Shown here: piece after piece, positions 25,599-35,835 of the stretch
How the letters are laid out: the number at the start of each line of letters is the position of its first letter
How positions within the stretch are numbered: the first letter of the stretch is position 1
NCBI RefSeq assembly: GCF_002848005.1
Contig: NZ_PKHX01000004.1
Span: 1 to 64,000 of the forward strand
Reading direction: 5' to 3'
Length of the DNA: 64,000 nt
DNA from: Varibaculum cambriense
GTDB taxonomy: Bacteria; Actinomycetota; Actinomycetes; Actinomycetales; Actinomycetaceae
The notes under the pieces: generated by a model
Databases searched by the model: none
The model's input: the letters and a program-made list of their open reading frames with translations, nothing else
Told to the model about the DNA's origin: nothing
Made by a program: the position numbers and the translations under genes

Positions 25599-27560
25599 AT
25601 GGCTGATCCTGCGTCCTACCGGCCGGCTCCGGCAGATATTCCCCCCAGTCCCGGGGTTTACCGTTTTCTGGATAAAAATGGGCGGGTTATCTACGTGGGC
25701 AAAGCTGTGAACTTGCGTAACCGCCTGGCTAACTATTTTCAGCCCTTAGACTCACTGCATCCGCGCACTCGGAAAATGGTAACTACCGGGGCAGCAGTAA
25801 AATGGGTGACGGTTGGGAACGAGCTAGAGGCGCTGTCCCTTGAATATTCCTGGATAAAAGAGTTTGCACCGCGTTTCAACGTAATGTATCGGGACGATAA
25901 ATCTTATCCCTATCTCGCCCTAAATATGGGGGAAGAATATCCGCGAATCCATATTACGCGGGAGCGGCGGCGAGCTAACTCACGGTATTTCGGTCCCTAC
26001 ACCCAGGTGTGGGCGATTCGGGAAACCATGGATTTACTGCGAAAGGTTTTCCCGCTGCGCTCGTGTACCAAAGGGGTTTTTAATCGTTCCCAGGCGCTGG
26101 GTCGTCCCTGCCTAGAAGGCTATATTGATAAATGTTCGGCCCCCTGTGTAGGCAGGATTTCCAGCGAAGACTATCAGCAGCTTGCCGCCCAGGTGAGTGC
26201 CTTTTTGGATGGGAAAACCGAGCCTTTTACTTCCCGCCTTCGCCAGGAAATGGAGGAGGCTGCTTCTCGCCTGGACTTTGAACAGGCGGCGAAACTGCGT
26301 GACCAGTTGCGCGCCCTCGAAAAAGTTAGAGAAAAGAATACGGTAGTGCTGGACGAAAGCGTTGACGCCGATGTTTACGCCTTTGCCAAAGATGATCTAG
26401 AAATGATTGTGCAGGTATTTTATGTGCGTGCCGGCCGGATACGCGGCGAGCGCGGGTGGGTAGTGGACACCCCGGAAGATAAAGATCTGCCGGAAATGTT
26501 AGAGAGTTTCTTAGAGCAGACTTACGGGGAATATCGGCAGTTAAACCAGGCGGTAGCCCCCGCCAAAAGCGTAGACGATGTGGAGCATACTCCCACCCAA
26601 GCTATCCCCGCCGAAATTTTGATGCCGCTGATGCCGGCGCGTGCCTCCACCTTGAGTGACTGGCTGGGAGATATTCGCGGAAAGAAAGTCGAAATTAGGG
26701 TGCCGCAGCGAGGGCCGAAACGTTCTTTAATGGAAACGGTGGAGGAAAATGCTGCCCAAGCTTTGCGGCTGCATAAAACCAAACGGGTAGGGGACTTAAC
26801 TCAACGCTCCGAAGCCTTACGCCAGCTACAGGAATATTTAGAGTTAGCGGATGCTCCCTTAAGGATCGAAGGTTACGATATCTCTCACACCCAAGGCACT
26901 CACCAAGTGGGTTCGATGGTGGTATTCGAAGACGGTGCTCCCCTAAAACGTGCCTACCGCAGCTTTAATATCCAAAGCACCCCTTCGGATTCTGCTGACG
27001 ATACTAAAGCCATGAACGAAGTCCTCACCCGGCGTTTCGCGAGGCTGCGCGAAGAAGAGGCGGAAGCACAAAAACAGTTAGTAAGTACCGAAACTTCTGG
27101 GGAACGTCACCTGCGGCGTTTTTCTTATCCCCCGGACTTGATCGTGGTGGATGGGGGAGCGCCCCAGGTGAATGCGGCACAAAAAGCACTGGAAGCAGTA
27201 GGCGCCAATGTGAGTGTGATTGGATTAGCCAAGCGTCTGGAGGAAGTGTGGCTACCGGGTGCCGAGTTTCCAGTTATCTTGCCGCGTACTTCCCCCGCGC
27301 TTTATCTCTTGCAATACTTGCGGGATGAATCCCACCGTTTTGCGATAACTGCGCATCGGAAAAAACGCGGAAAAACCATGCATAAATCGGTGTTAGATGC
27401 GGTTCCGGGGTTAGGTCCGGTACGACAAAAAGCCTTGTTAAAGCATTTTGGTTCCTTAAAGCGGCTACGGGGAGCCGAGGTAAGTGAAATTGCGGAAGTT
27501 GAGGGTATTGGAGAAGTAATGGCGAAGCAGATTTTTGATTCCCTTGCCGATAGCCGGTAA
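25599..27560 (+). CDS. uvrC: Excinuclease ABC subunit C
   Basis: 653 residues from ATG 25599 (family start, about MADPASYRPAPADIPPSPGV). It makes both incisions in nucleotide excision repair. The GIY-YIG nuclease (GVYRFLDKNGRVIYVGKAVN; Y21, Y32, R40) is at the N-terminus, the UVR motif (EEAASRLDFEQAAKLRDQL) near residue 220, the RNase H-like EndoV domain (EGYDISHTQGTH) in the C-terminal half, and helix-hairpin-helix repeats at the end. It is followed by rapZ after 29 bases, the usual actinobacterial order. Confidence 0.95.
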   Translation: MADPASYRPAPADIPPSPGVYRFLDKNGRVIYVGKAVNLRNRLANYFQPLDSLHPRTRKMVTTGAAVKWVTVGNELEALSLEYSWIKEFAPRFNVMYRDDKSYPYLALNMGEEYPRIHITRERRRANSRYFGPYTQVWAIRETMDLLRKVFPLRSCTKGVFNRSQALGRPCLEGYIDKCSAPCVGRISSEDYQQLAAQVSAFLDGKTEPFTSRLRQEMEEAASRLDFEQAAKLRDQLRALEKVREKNTVVLDESVDADVYAFAKDDLEMIVQVFYVRAGRIRGERGWVVDTPEDKDLPEMLESFLEQTYGEYRQLNQAVAPAKSVDDVEHTPTQAIPAEILMPLMPARASTLSDWLGDIRGKKVEIRVPQRGPKRSLMETVEENAAQALRLHKTKRVGDLTQRSEALRQLQEYLELADAPLRIEGYDISHTQGTHQVGSMVVFEDGAPLKRAYRSFNIQSTPSDSADDTKAMNEVLTRRFARLREEEAEAQKQLVSTETSGERHLRRFSYPPDLIVVDGGAPQVNAAQKALEAVGANVSVIGLAKRLEEVWLPGAEFPVILPRTSPALYLLQYLRDESHRFAITAHRKKRGKTMHKSVLDAVPGLGPVRQKALLKHFGSLKRLRGAEVSEIAEVEGIGEVMAKQIFDSLADSR

Positions 27561-27589
27561 GTTAGCGCGCTTCGTTGCATACTTAGAAC

Positions 27590-28543
27590 ATGGATGAAGC
27601 TCACCGACAATACGAATCTTCCCCGCCCACTGTTCCCGAGGGAGTACCGATTCTTGACGAAACCGCGCCACCTCGGGATGCCAATGTTCCCGAGATGATA
27701 ATTATTACCGGAATGTCGGGGGCGGGACGTTCGCGAGCCGGGCAGGCATTAGAGGATCTGGACTGGTATGTAGTCGATAATCTGCCGCCCGCAATGTTAC
27801 TGCCCTTCGCGGACATGATGACTCCGGAAGGGGAAGGCATTCACCGCCTGGCAGCGATTGTGGATGTACGCAGCGGGGAACTGTTTTCTAAACTGCAACA
27901 TGCTTTGGATGAACTATCGCGGCGCCATATCCGTTATCAGCTGGTTTTCTTAGACGCGGACGAACGGGTCTTGGTGCGTCGCTATGAATCTAATCGGCGT
28001 CCCCATCCGCTGCAAGGAGGAGGACGGATTCTCGACGGAATTCGCTCCGAGCGGCGGATACTGGCTCCCATTCGTGCCCGTGCCGATGCCCTAATCGACA
28101 CCACCAATATGAATGTGCATGATTTAAATCGGCATATGCGAGATGTGGTGGCTGGTGAGGGGGAGCGCCCGATGAAACTCACCGTAATGTCCTTTGGGTT
28201 TAAAAATGGGATACCCCTAGACGCTGATTGGGTTTGTGACGTGCGCTTTTTAGCTAACCCCTATTGGGTGAGCGAACTGCGGCATTTAACTGGCCGGGAC
28301 ACACCGGTAGCGAAATATGTGCTGGACCAACCGGGAGCCGAAGAATTTGCGGAAAACATGGTGAATATGTTGACCCCGATTTTCGACGGATATCTAACGG
28401 AGCTCAAACCCTTCGTAACTATCGCGGTCGGTTGTACCGGCGGGCAACATCGTTCGGTGGCACTGGCTGAAAAAATGAGTGAGCTATTCCGGGCGCAGGG
28501 CTTGCCGGTACGCACTGTTCATCGAGATCTGGGGCTGGAATGA
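27590..28543 (+). CDS. rapZ: RapZ-family nucleotide-binding protein
   Basis: 317 residues. The Walker A motif GMSGAGRS is at 41-48, followed by VVDNLPPAML. The C-terminal ligand-binding domain carries AVGCTGGQHRSV. In enterobacteria RapZ hands small RNAs to RNase E; in actinobacteria the family's role is less clear. The first 30 residues are a Pro/Glu-rich extension. It overlaps yvcK by 4 bases (ATGA), and the uvrC-rapZ-yvcK-whiA order is conserved in actinobacteria. Confidence 0.92.
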   Translation: MDEAHRQYESSPPTVPEGVPILDETAPPRDANVPEMIIITGMSGAGRSRAGQALEDLDWYVVDNLPPAMLLPFADMMTPEGEGIHRLAAIVDVRSGELFSKLQHALDELSRRHIRYQLVFLDADERVLVRRYESNRRPHPLQGGGRILDGIRSERRILAPIRARADALIDTTNMNVHDLNRHMRDVVAGEGERPMKLTVMSFGFKNGIPLDADWVCDVRFLANPYWVSELRHLTGRDTPVAKYVLDQPGAEEFAENMVNMLTPIFDGYLTELKPFVTIAVGCTGGQHRSVALAEKMSELFRAQGLPVRTVHRDLGLE

Positions 28544-29538
28544 GGACGTTACTTGATTCAAATGGCTGGATGACCCGCGGGTGGACGGGGCCCAATATTG
28601 TGGCACTTGGCGGGGGACATGGCTTGTCTGCAACTCTGCGGGCTCTGCGGCATATTACCCGACAATTAACTGCCGTAGTCACGGTAGCGGATGATGGAGG
28701 CTCTTCGGGGCGTTTGCGCGAAGAGCTCGGGGTACTACCTCCCGGGGATTTGCGGATGGCACTGGCGGCGTTATGCGATGACACTGATTGGGGGCTGACC
28801 TGGCGAGATGCTATGCAACACCGCTTTAGTTCCGAGGGGCCGCTGGATAATCACGCGCTGGGGAATCTCTTAATTGTCACCATGTGGGATCTTTTAGGGG
28901 ATGTAGTCGAGGGCCTAGATTGGGTGGCTAGACTGCTTAACTGCAAGGGGAAAGTACTGCCCATGTGTGCGGATCCTATGGAGATCGAGGCTGATTTAGT
29001 CCTGGATGGCAAAAAACGGACTGTGCATGGGCAAGCAAAAGCCGCTAAAGCTCCTGGAAAAGTAGTTGATGTGCGGCTGAGCCCAACTCACCCGCGGGTT
29101 TGTCCGGAGACTATTCAGGCGATTAAAGACGCCGAGGGGATCGTTCTCGGGCCGGGGTCTTGGTATACCTCGGTGATTCCGCACCTGTTAGTTCCCGAAC
29201 TTGCCGCGGCTTTGCAGCAGTCAGCAGCGGGAAAAGTAATGGTGATGAATCTGCAGCCCCATACGGATGAAACCGAGGATTTAACCCTGTCGGGACATAT
29301 AGAGGCCTTTCGGCATTATGCGCCCGATACTAAAATCGACGTGGTGATTGTGGATCCCACCGCTATTGAAGATGATGATGATCTAGAAAGTGCCGCCGAA
29401 TCCATCGGGGCAAAGCTGATTATGCGCCAGGTGAGGGCGGGTTCCGCCTCGGAGCAGCACGATCCTTTGCGACTGGCGGCAGCGTTGCGTGATGCTTTCG
29501 AAGGATATTTATCGGAAGTGGGATTTTCTGAGCTCTAG
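28540..29538 (+). CDS. yvcK: YvcK/CofD-like gluconeogenesis factor
   Basis: 332 residues. The family binds UDP-sugars or related nucleotides and influences carbon metabolism and cell-wall synthesis. Seen: VALGGGHGLSATLRALR, VTVADDGGSSGRLREELG and PPGDLRMALAAL. The related CofD is a transferase, but YvcK proteins lack a known reaction. Translational overlap with rapZ (ATGA) suggests coordinated expression. Confidence 0.92.
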   Translation: MRTLLDSNGWMTRGWTGPNIVALGGGHGLSATLRALRHITRQLTAVVTVADDGGSSGRLREELGVLPPGDLRMALAALCDDTDWGLTWRDAMQHRFSSEGPLDNHALGNLLIVTMWDLLGDVVEGLDWVARLLNCKGKVLPMCADPMEIEADLVLDGKKRTVHGQAKAAKAPGKVVDVRLSPTHPRVCPETIQAIKDAEGIVLGPGSWYTSVIPHLLVPELAAALQQSAAGKVMVMNLQPHTDETEDLTLSGHIEAFRHYAPDTKIDVVIVDPTAIEDDDDLESAAESIGAKLIMRQVRAGSASEQHDPLRLAAALRDAFEGYLSEVGFSEL

Positions 29539-29599
29539 CTAGAATGAAGTCTAGATAGCAACTAAATATTTACTTTATAGGATCGAAAGGGATAACCAG

Positions 29600-30577
29600 A
29601 TGTCTCTGACCTCAGATATTAAAAATGAACTAGCGGAGAAAACCTTAGCTAGGCAGTCTGAGGCGCAGGCGCAAACCGCTAGTATCTTGCGCTTTGCCGG
29701 TGGAATCCATTTAATCAATCGCAATATCGTGGTGGAGGCCGATGTAGACAATTTAGCGGTGATGAAAAATCTGGTTGATTGTCTGCAAAATCTTTTTGAT
29801 ACTCATCCCGATGTGGTGAAAGTAGAAGCGAAGGGAATTCGTGCCGATGATCGTTATGTGGTGCGAGTAGTAGAAAATGCCGGGACGCTAGCGCGATTGA
29901 CCGGTTTGCTCGATCGAGCTGGGCGTCCGGTTCGGGGCTTGTCTCCGCGGCTAGTTTCGGGCGATTTGGGAGTGTCCAAGGCCACCTGGAGCGGCGCTTT
30001 TATGGCTCGCGGATCGTTATCACAGCCAGGGCGCTCGGGGTCCTTAGAAATTACCTGTCCTGGACCAGAGGCAGCGTTAGCGCTGGTGGGAGCGGCACGT
30101 CGTCTCGGAGTAAGCGCAAAGTCTCGCCAGGTTCGCGGCTTGGATCGGGTGGTAGTTCGCGATGGGGAACAAATATCAAAACTGCTAACCGCCATCGGGG
30201 CAGTTAAGGCACAAGCAATTTGGGAAAAGAATCGGGAAACTAATCAGGTACGGGGTTCGGTTAATCGCTTAGCGAATTTTGATGATGCTAATCTGCGACG
30301 CAGCGCCCGGGCAGCGGTAGCGGCGGCTGCCCGCGTCCGGCGAGCCTTCGAGATCTTAGGAGATGATATTCCGGAACACCTGTTACAAGCTGGTCAACTG
30401 CGACTGCAATACAAAGAAGCTTCTCTAGAAGAATTGGGACACAAGGCCGATCCTCCGCTAACGAAAGATGCGGTTGCCGGCAGGATCCGGCGATTGTTAG
30501 CAATGGCAGATAAAGTAGCCCATGAGCGGGGGATACCTTCCACCCAGTCAGCAGTTGATCGGCAGGAAAACCATTAA
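29600..30577 (+). CDS. whiA: WhiA-type DNA-binding regulator
   Basis: 325 residues. An N-terminal LAGLIDADG-like fold (about 1-210) with SLTSDIKNELAEK at the start is joined to a C-terminal HTH (LEELGHKADPPLTKDAVAGR). In Streptomyces WhiA works with WhiB to start sporulation division; in non-sporulating actinobacteria it appears to affect division. GAAAGGG precedes the ATG. It closes the rapZ-yvcK-whiA group; gap starts 222 bases further on. Confidence 0.93.
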   Translation: MSLTSDIKNELAEKTLARQSEAQAQTASILRFAGGIHLINRNIVVEADVDNLAVMKNLVDCLQNLFDTHPDVVKVEAKGIRADDRYVVRVVENAGTLARLTGLLDRAGRPVRGLSPRLVSGDLGVSKATWSGAFMARGSLSQPGRSGSLEITCPGPEAALALVGAARRLGVSAKSRQVRGLDRVVVRDGEQISKLLTAIGAVKAQAIWEKNRETNQVRGSVNRLANFDDANLRRSARAAVAAAARVRRAFEILGDDIPEHLLQAGQLRLQYKEASLEELGHKADPPLTKDAVAGRIRRLLAMADKVAHERGIPSTQSAVDRQENH

Positions 30578-30644
30578 TGCCGGCTTTCTGATAGCAGGGA
30601 ATTTTCTCAGGGTAAGGTCTTGGTAAATAACGACTATCGGCCTA

Positions 30645-30665
30645 AGCGGAAAGCCGCTATTTTGT
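30645..30665 (+). terminator. Short hairpin after whiA
   Basis: AGCGG (30645-30649), loop AAAG, CCGCT (30654-30658), then ATTTTGTG. The stem is short, so it may be a weak terminator for whiA or part of the gap promoter region. Confidence 0.35.
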
Positions 30666-30690
30666 GTAAACTAAAAACTAAGAGGACGGC

Positions 30691-31806
<1,116 letters not shown>

Positions 31807-31830
31807 ACTGATGCGACGTGATGCATAAGG

Positions 31831-31865
31831 TATGCCCGCCTGCCTGTCTCAGGCAGGCGGGCATA
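31831..31865 (+). terminator. Terminator after gap
   Basis: TATGCCCGCCTGCCTG (31831-31846) pairs perfectly with CAGGCAGGCGGGCATA (31850-31865) around a three-base loop. Only a weak T-rich tail (GTCTTATTA) follows, so it may be partial and may also protect the gap mRNA. Confidence 0.75.
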
Positions 31866-31915
31866 GTCTTATTACTCGTTCTTACGCCCACCGGGGCAGG
31901 AAGGTTAACTAAATA

Positions 31916-33112
31916 ATGGCTCTGAGAGATATTGAGTCCTTAGGAGATTTGACAGGGCGTAAAGTCCTGGTGCGCTCCGACTTTAATGTGCCGTTGCAGG
32001 ACGGCAAAATCACGGATGACGGCCGGATTCGTGCCGCATTGCCCACTCTTAAAGCTCTGGTAGACGCCAAAGCGAAAGTGGTGGTGATGGCGCACCTCGG
32101 TCGCCCGAAAGGACAGGTAAATCCCGAATTTTCCCTAGCGCCAGTGGCCAAACGGCTAGGAGAACTGCTGGGGCAGGAAGTAGTCTTGGCGAAGGACACC
32201 GTTGGCGAAGACGCCAAGAAACAGGCGGCTGCCCTAGAATCCGGACAGGTTCTACTGCTAGAGAACGTCCGTTTTGATGGGCGTGAAAACTCCAAGGATG
32301 ACGCGGAGCGGGAAGCATTAGCTAAAGAATACGCACAGCTGGCTGACTTCTTCGTCTCCGATGGTTTCGGGGTAGTACACCGTAAGCAAGCTTCCGTTTA
32401 TGACATTGCTAAGTTGTTGCCTTCCGCGGCAGGATTCTTGGTAGTAAAGGAAATTGAATCCTTACGCCGGGCAACCGATAACCCCGAACGTCCCTACGGA
32501 GTTATTCTGGGAGGATCCAAGGTTTCTGACAAACTGGGCGTTATCGAGAACCTTTTGGAAAAAGCTGACTTCCTGGCTATCGGGGGCGGCATGGCCTATA
32601 CCTTCTTAGCTGCTAAAGGCTACGAGGTAGGTAACTCTCTGCTGGAAACTGAGCAGATCGAAACCGTGAAAGGCTATATGGAAAAGGCTGAAGAACGCGG
32701 GGTAGACCTGTTGCTGCCGGTTGATACCCTGGTGGCTCCGGAATTTTCGGCTGATGCCCCGGCAACTTTGGTTGATTGCGACCAGATGCCTAGCGGACAG
32801 ATGGGGTTAGATATTGGCCCTAAGACCGCTAAACTGTTTGCAGACAAAATTGCAGCTGCCAAGACGGTGGCTTGGAACGGCCCGATGGGAGTATTTGAGT
32901 TTGCTGCCTTTAGCGGAGGCACTAAGGCCGTAGCCCAGGCTCTAGCCGACTCGGAATGCTTTAGCGTGATTGGTGGGGGAGATTCCGCCGCCGCCGTTCG
33001 TACCCTAGGATTTGATGAAAACAAGTTCAGCCATATTTCTACGGGTGGCGGAGCTTCTTTGGAACTATTAGAAGGTAAGACCCTGCCGGGTATTGCCGTA
33101 TTGGAGGATTAA
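31916..33112 (+). CDS. pgk: Phosphoglycerate kinase
   Basis: 398 residues. It transfers the acyl phosphate of 1,3-bisphosphoglycerate to ADP. Seen: [14 protein letters not shown] at the N-terminus, [34 protein letters not shown] and the C-terminal GGGDSAAAV nucleotide loop. Length is typical. Only four bases separate it from tpiA, so the two form one transcriptional unit. Confidence 0.97.
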   Translation: MALRDIESLGDLTGRKVLVRSDFNVPLQDGKITDDGRIRAALPTLKALVDAKAKVVVMAHLGRPKGQVNPEFSLAPVAKRLGELLGQEVVLAKDTVGEDAKKQAAALESGQVLLLENVRFDGRENSKDDAEREALAKEYAQLADFFVSDGFGVVHRKQASVYDIAKLLPSAAGFLVVKEIESLRRATDNPERPYGVILGGSKVSDKLGVIENLLEKADFLAIGGGMAYTFLAAKGYEVGNSLLETEQIETVKGYMEKAEERGVDLLLPVDTLVAPEFSADAPATLVDCDQMPSGQMGLDIGPKTAKLFADKIAAAKTVAWNGPMGVFEFAAFSGGTKAVAQALADSECFSVIGGGDSAAAVRTLGFDENKFSHISTGGGASLELLEGKTLPGIAVLED

Positions 33113-33116
33113 TAAA

Positions 33117-33890
33117 ATGACGCGTACCCCATTGCTAGCCGGCAACTGGAAAATGAATATGAACCATCTGGAAGCAACTCGTCTGGTTCAAGAACTGGCT
33201 CTCGACTTGCAGGATCACAATTTTGACTACCGCAACGATGTCGTAGTGATTCCCCCGTTTACCGATATTCGCTCGGTGCAAACTGTAGTAGAGTCTGACA
33301 ACCTAAAGATTACCTATGGTGCCCAGGATGTTTCGGTGCATGAGTCTGGTGCTTACACCGGGGAAATCGCCGCTTCTATGCTTACTAAACTGGGATGCTC
33401 CTGGGTGGTAGTTGGTCACTCAGAACGGCGCGAATACCACAACGAGAGTGATGAACTGGTCGGTCAGAAAGCTGAGGTAGCTTTAGAAGCTGGCATGACC
33501 CCGATTATTTGCTGCGGGGAAGGCCTAGATATTCGTAAAGCCGGTCAGCATGTAGCTCATGTGGTTAAGCAGATCGAAGGCGCTTATAAAGGTATTTCCG
33601 CTGATGATGCGGTTAATACTGTAGTTGCTTATGAACCGATCTGGGCAATTGGTACGGGCGAAACCGCCACTCCGGAGGACGCTGAAGAAGTTTGCGGAGC
33701 TATCCGGGAAAAATTAGCGGAGTTGTATTCCGCAGACGTGGCGGAATCCATCCGGGTTCTTTACGGCGGTTCGGTGAAATCCGCTAATGTAGCCGAGATT
33801 ATGGCGAAGCCGAATGTGGATGGCGCCCTCGTGGGGGGAGCCTCCCTGAAGGCCGAAGAGTTCTCTAAGATCGCTCGGTTCGACGACTAG
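33117..33890 (+). CDS. tpiA: Triosephosphate isomerase
   Basis: 257 residues from ATG 33117 (four bases after the pgk stop; GGAGG at 33103-33107). It interconverts DHAP and glyceraldehyde-3-phosphate. Seen: LLAGNWKMN with the catalytic Lys, VVGHSERRE (His), [13 protein letters not shown] (Glu, flexible loop) and [11 protein letters not shown] terminator follows at 33939-33972. Confidence 0.97.
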   Translation: MTRTPLLAGNWKMNMNHLEATRLVQELALDLQDHNFDYRNDVVVIPPFTDIRSVQTVVESDNLKITYGAQDVSVHESGAYTGEIAASMLTKLGCSWVVVGHSERREYHNESDELVGQKAEVALEAGMTPIICCGEGLDIRKAGQHVAHVVKQIEGAYKGISADDAVNTVVAYEPIWAIGTGETATPEDAEEVCGAIREKLAELYSADVAESIRVLYGGSVKSANVAEIMAKPNVDGALVGGASLKAEEFSKIARFDD

Positions 33891-33938
33891 CCAGGAAGCT
33901 ACTAAATTTTCCGCTCCTAAGCGGTGAAGTTCCTAACG

Positions 33939-33972
33939 ATTGGCGGCGGGTCTACTGTGACCCGCCGCCAAT
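33939..33972 (+). terminator. Terminator between tpiA and secG
   Basis: ATTGGCGGCGGGT (33939-33951) pairs perfectly with ACCCGCCGCCAAT (33960-33972) with an eight-base loop. It lacks a long T-run. Confidence 0.7.
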
Positions 33973-34018
33973 ACGCTATAGTGAAAGGCAGTTCATATAT
34001 TTTTGGGAGAAGAAACTA

Positions 34019-34267
34019 GTGGAAACCGTAATCGAGATTATCGCGCAAGTAGTGTTGGTGCTATCCAGCTTGTTCCTGATTCTCACTATTTTGATGCATA
34101 AAGGTTCCGGGGGCGGGCTATCCGATATGTTCGGAGGCGGTCTTACCTCAAGCGCTGGCTCCTCCGGAGTAGCCATGCGTAACTTGAACCGCATTACCGT
34201 GGTAACCGCTATCATCTGGTTTATCAGTGTGGTTGTCCTTGGTCTGTTACCCCGGATCTTTTCCTAG
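34019..34267 (+). CDS. secG: SecG subunit of the Sec translocase
   Basis: 82 residues, two membrane helices (about 5-25 and 58-78) joined by a Gly/Ser-rich cytoplasmic loop (HKGSGGGLSDMFGGG). This is the small membrane partner of SecYE in protein export. GTG start with GGGAGAAG upstream. The gap-pgk-tpiA-secG order is the usual one in actinobacteria. Confidence 0.93.
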   Translation: METVIEIIAQVVLVLSSLFLILTILMHKGSGGGLSDMFGGGLTSSAGSSGVAMRNLNRITVVTAIIWFISVVVLGLLPRIFS

Positions 34268-34312
34268 CTTCACAACTAATTGAGGTTAAGCCCCCTACAG
34301 AAAGACTTCCCC

Positions 34313-35632
34313 ATGAGCAAAGAAGCTAAAAGGCCGCCCGCGCATCGGCGTGAAAATAAGTCTTCGTGGAAAATTATTCTCACGATCTTGGGGGCGGTTT
34401 GCCTGGTAGCCCTGCTGGCGGTGGGCACCGTCATGGGGTATTCCATGTATGAAGCGGGCAAAGTTAATCAGCCGGGAGCAACTAATGTTGCCAAAGCGGC
34501 GACTAAAACCGCAAGCCCTAAGATTTCGACCCCGCCCCCGCCAAAAGAAGTGCAAATAACTTTGGCAGCAACCGGGGATGTGCTGGCACATGGCCCTGTC
34601 GTGCAGAACAGCTGGAAGCACGGCAATGGAAGTCACTACACCCCCGCGGTAGAAAAGCTGCGTCCCTGGATTGCGGGAGCCGATATTGCTTTTTGCCATC
34701 AAGAAATCCCCTTCGGTAAATCTGACAAAGATTCTGAGGGATATCCGGTATTCAAAGCGCCGCTAGGATGGGCACAAGATAGCAAAGAGCTTGGCTATGA
34801 TGGTTGCTCGACCGCATCGAACCATACCTTAGATCAGGGACGAGATGGGGTAGCGCACACTATCCAGGCATTGCGAAATGTGGGACTGGGAGTAACGGGA
34901 TCGGCTGAAAGCTCCGAAGCTCCGCGCTATCAAATGTACGAGATCACCAAAGAAGGACGCTCCTTCAAACTGGCTCATATCTCAACTGCCTATGGCTTAA
35001 ACCAGGGAGAAATCCCGCAGTACAAACAGAATCCTTGGCTAGTTAATCTCACCACTGACGGCCAAATTATTGTGGACATTGCCCGGCAGGCACGCAGCGC
35101 GGGAGCAGATTTTGTAGTGGCCTCGGTTCATTCGGGTGTGGAATACCAATCTGCCCCCTCTGCCGAACAAGATCGCATCGCCAAAACGCTAGCTGATTCT
35201 GGGCAGGTTGACCTCTACCTGGGTCACCACGTGCATGTTCCCCAACCAATTAGGAAAATTCCGGGCGGAGTCGATGGAAAAGGCCTGTGGGTCTACTACG
35301 GAGTCGGCAACTTACTTTCGGCGATGAATCCTGGGCAGGGAGTCGGTACCCAGGCTGGCCAGATTGCTTTCCCCACCATTACCTTGCCGTCTACCGGTAA
35401 ACCTTATGTGTCTGCGGCAGGATGGGTGCCCCTGATTATGGATCGCTCTACCCTAGAGGTAGTTCCGGGATACCTTTATGAGACTCCCGAGGGCGCTGGA
35501 ACGAATTTGAGTAAAGCCACGGCCGCTCGTTATTTGGATAATCTACGTAAGGTCACCGAGGAACAAGCGACAGAGTTAAAGGCTCCTCCTAGCGCGGATT
35601 CTACTGCGCAAATTAAACCCTTAAGCAGTTAG
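34313..35632 (+). CDS. CapA/PgsA-family putative membrane-anchored metallophosphatase
   Basis: 439 residues from ATG 34313. A cytoplasmic basic start (about 1-18) is followed by one membrane helix (IILTILGAVCLVALLAVGTV, about 19-40) and a Pro/Lys-rich linker. The CapA domain then shows LAATGDVLAHGPV, IAFCHQEIPFG, TASNHTLDQG, VASVHSGVEYQ and LYLGHHVHVPQP, the metal-binding His/Asp pattern of this metallophosphatase-like family. Relatives are linked to poly-gamma-glutamate capsules, but no capB/capC is adjacent, so the substrate is unknown. Confidence 0.85.
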   Translation: MSKEAKRPPAHRRENKSSWKIILTILGAVCLVALLAVGTVMGYSMYEAGKVNQPGATNVAKAATKTASPKISTPPPPKEVQITLAATGDVLAHGPVVQNSWKHGNGSHYTPAVEKLRPWIAGADIAFCHQEIPFGKSDKDSEGYPVFKAPLGWAQDSKELGYDGCSTASNHTLDQGRDGVAHTIQALRNVGLGVTGSAESSEAPRYQMYEITKEGRSFKLAHISTAYGLNQGEIPQYKQNPWLVNLTTDGQIIVDIARQARSAGADFVVASVHSGVEYQSAPSAEQDRIAKTLADSGQVDLYLGHHVHVPQPIRKIPGGVDGKGLWVYYGVGNLLSAMNPGQGVGTQAGQIAFPTITLPSTGKPYVSAAGWVPLIMDRSTLEVVPGYLYETPEGAGTNLSKATAARYLDNLRKVTEEQATELKAPPSADSTAQIKPLSS

Positions 35633-35656
35633 CTGCCCTTAACCCGTGGGGGCAGC
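35632..35656 (+). terminator. Hairpin after the CapA-like gene
   Basis: GCTGCCC (35632-35638) pairs with GGGCAGC (35650-35656) across an 11-base loop, starting at the stop codon of the CapA-like gene. A short AAATATTT follows. Confidence 0.5.
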
Positions 35657-35835
35657 AAATATTTCGGGGGGAAGCAAAGAGTAGCCCTTTTAGGTACGCT
35701 AGCTCACATCTGTGGGGTCATCATTTCCTGAATGTCGCGGATTGCCATAAGATTATCAGCGTTGCAATTTATCCGAACAGGGGAGATTTGCCGCTTGCAG
35801 GCAGAACCCCGCATACAAGCCACGGGAGCGTATTT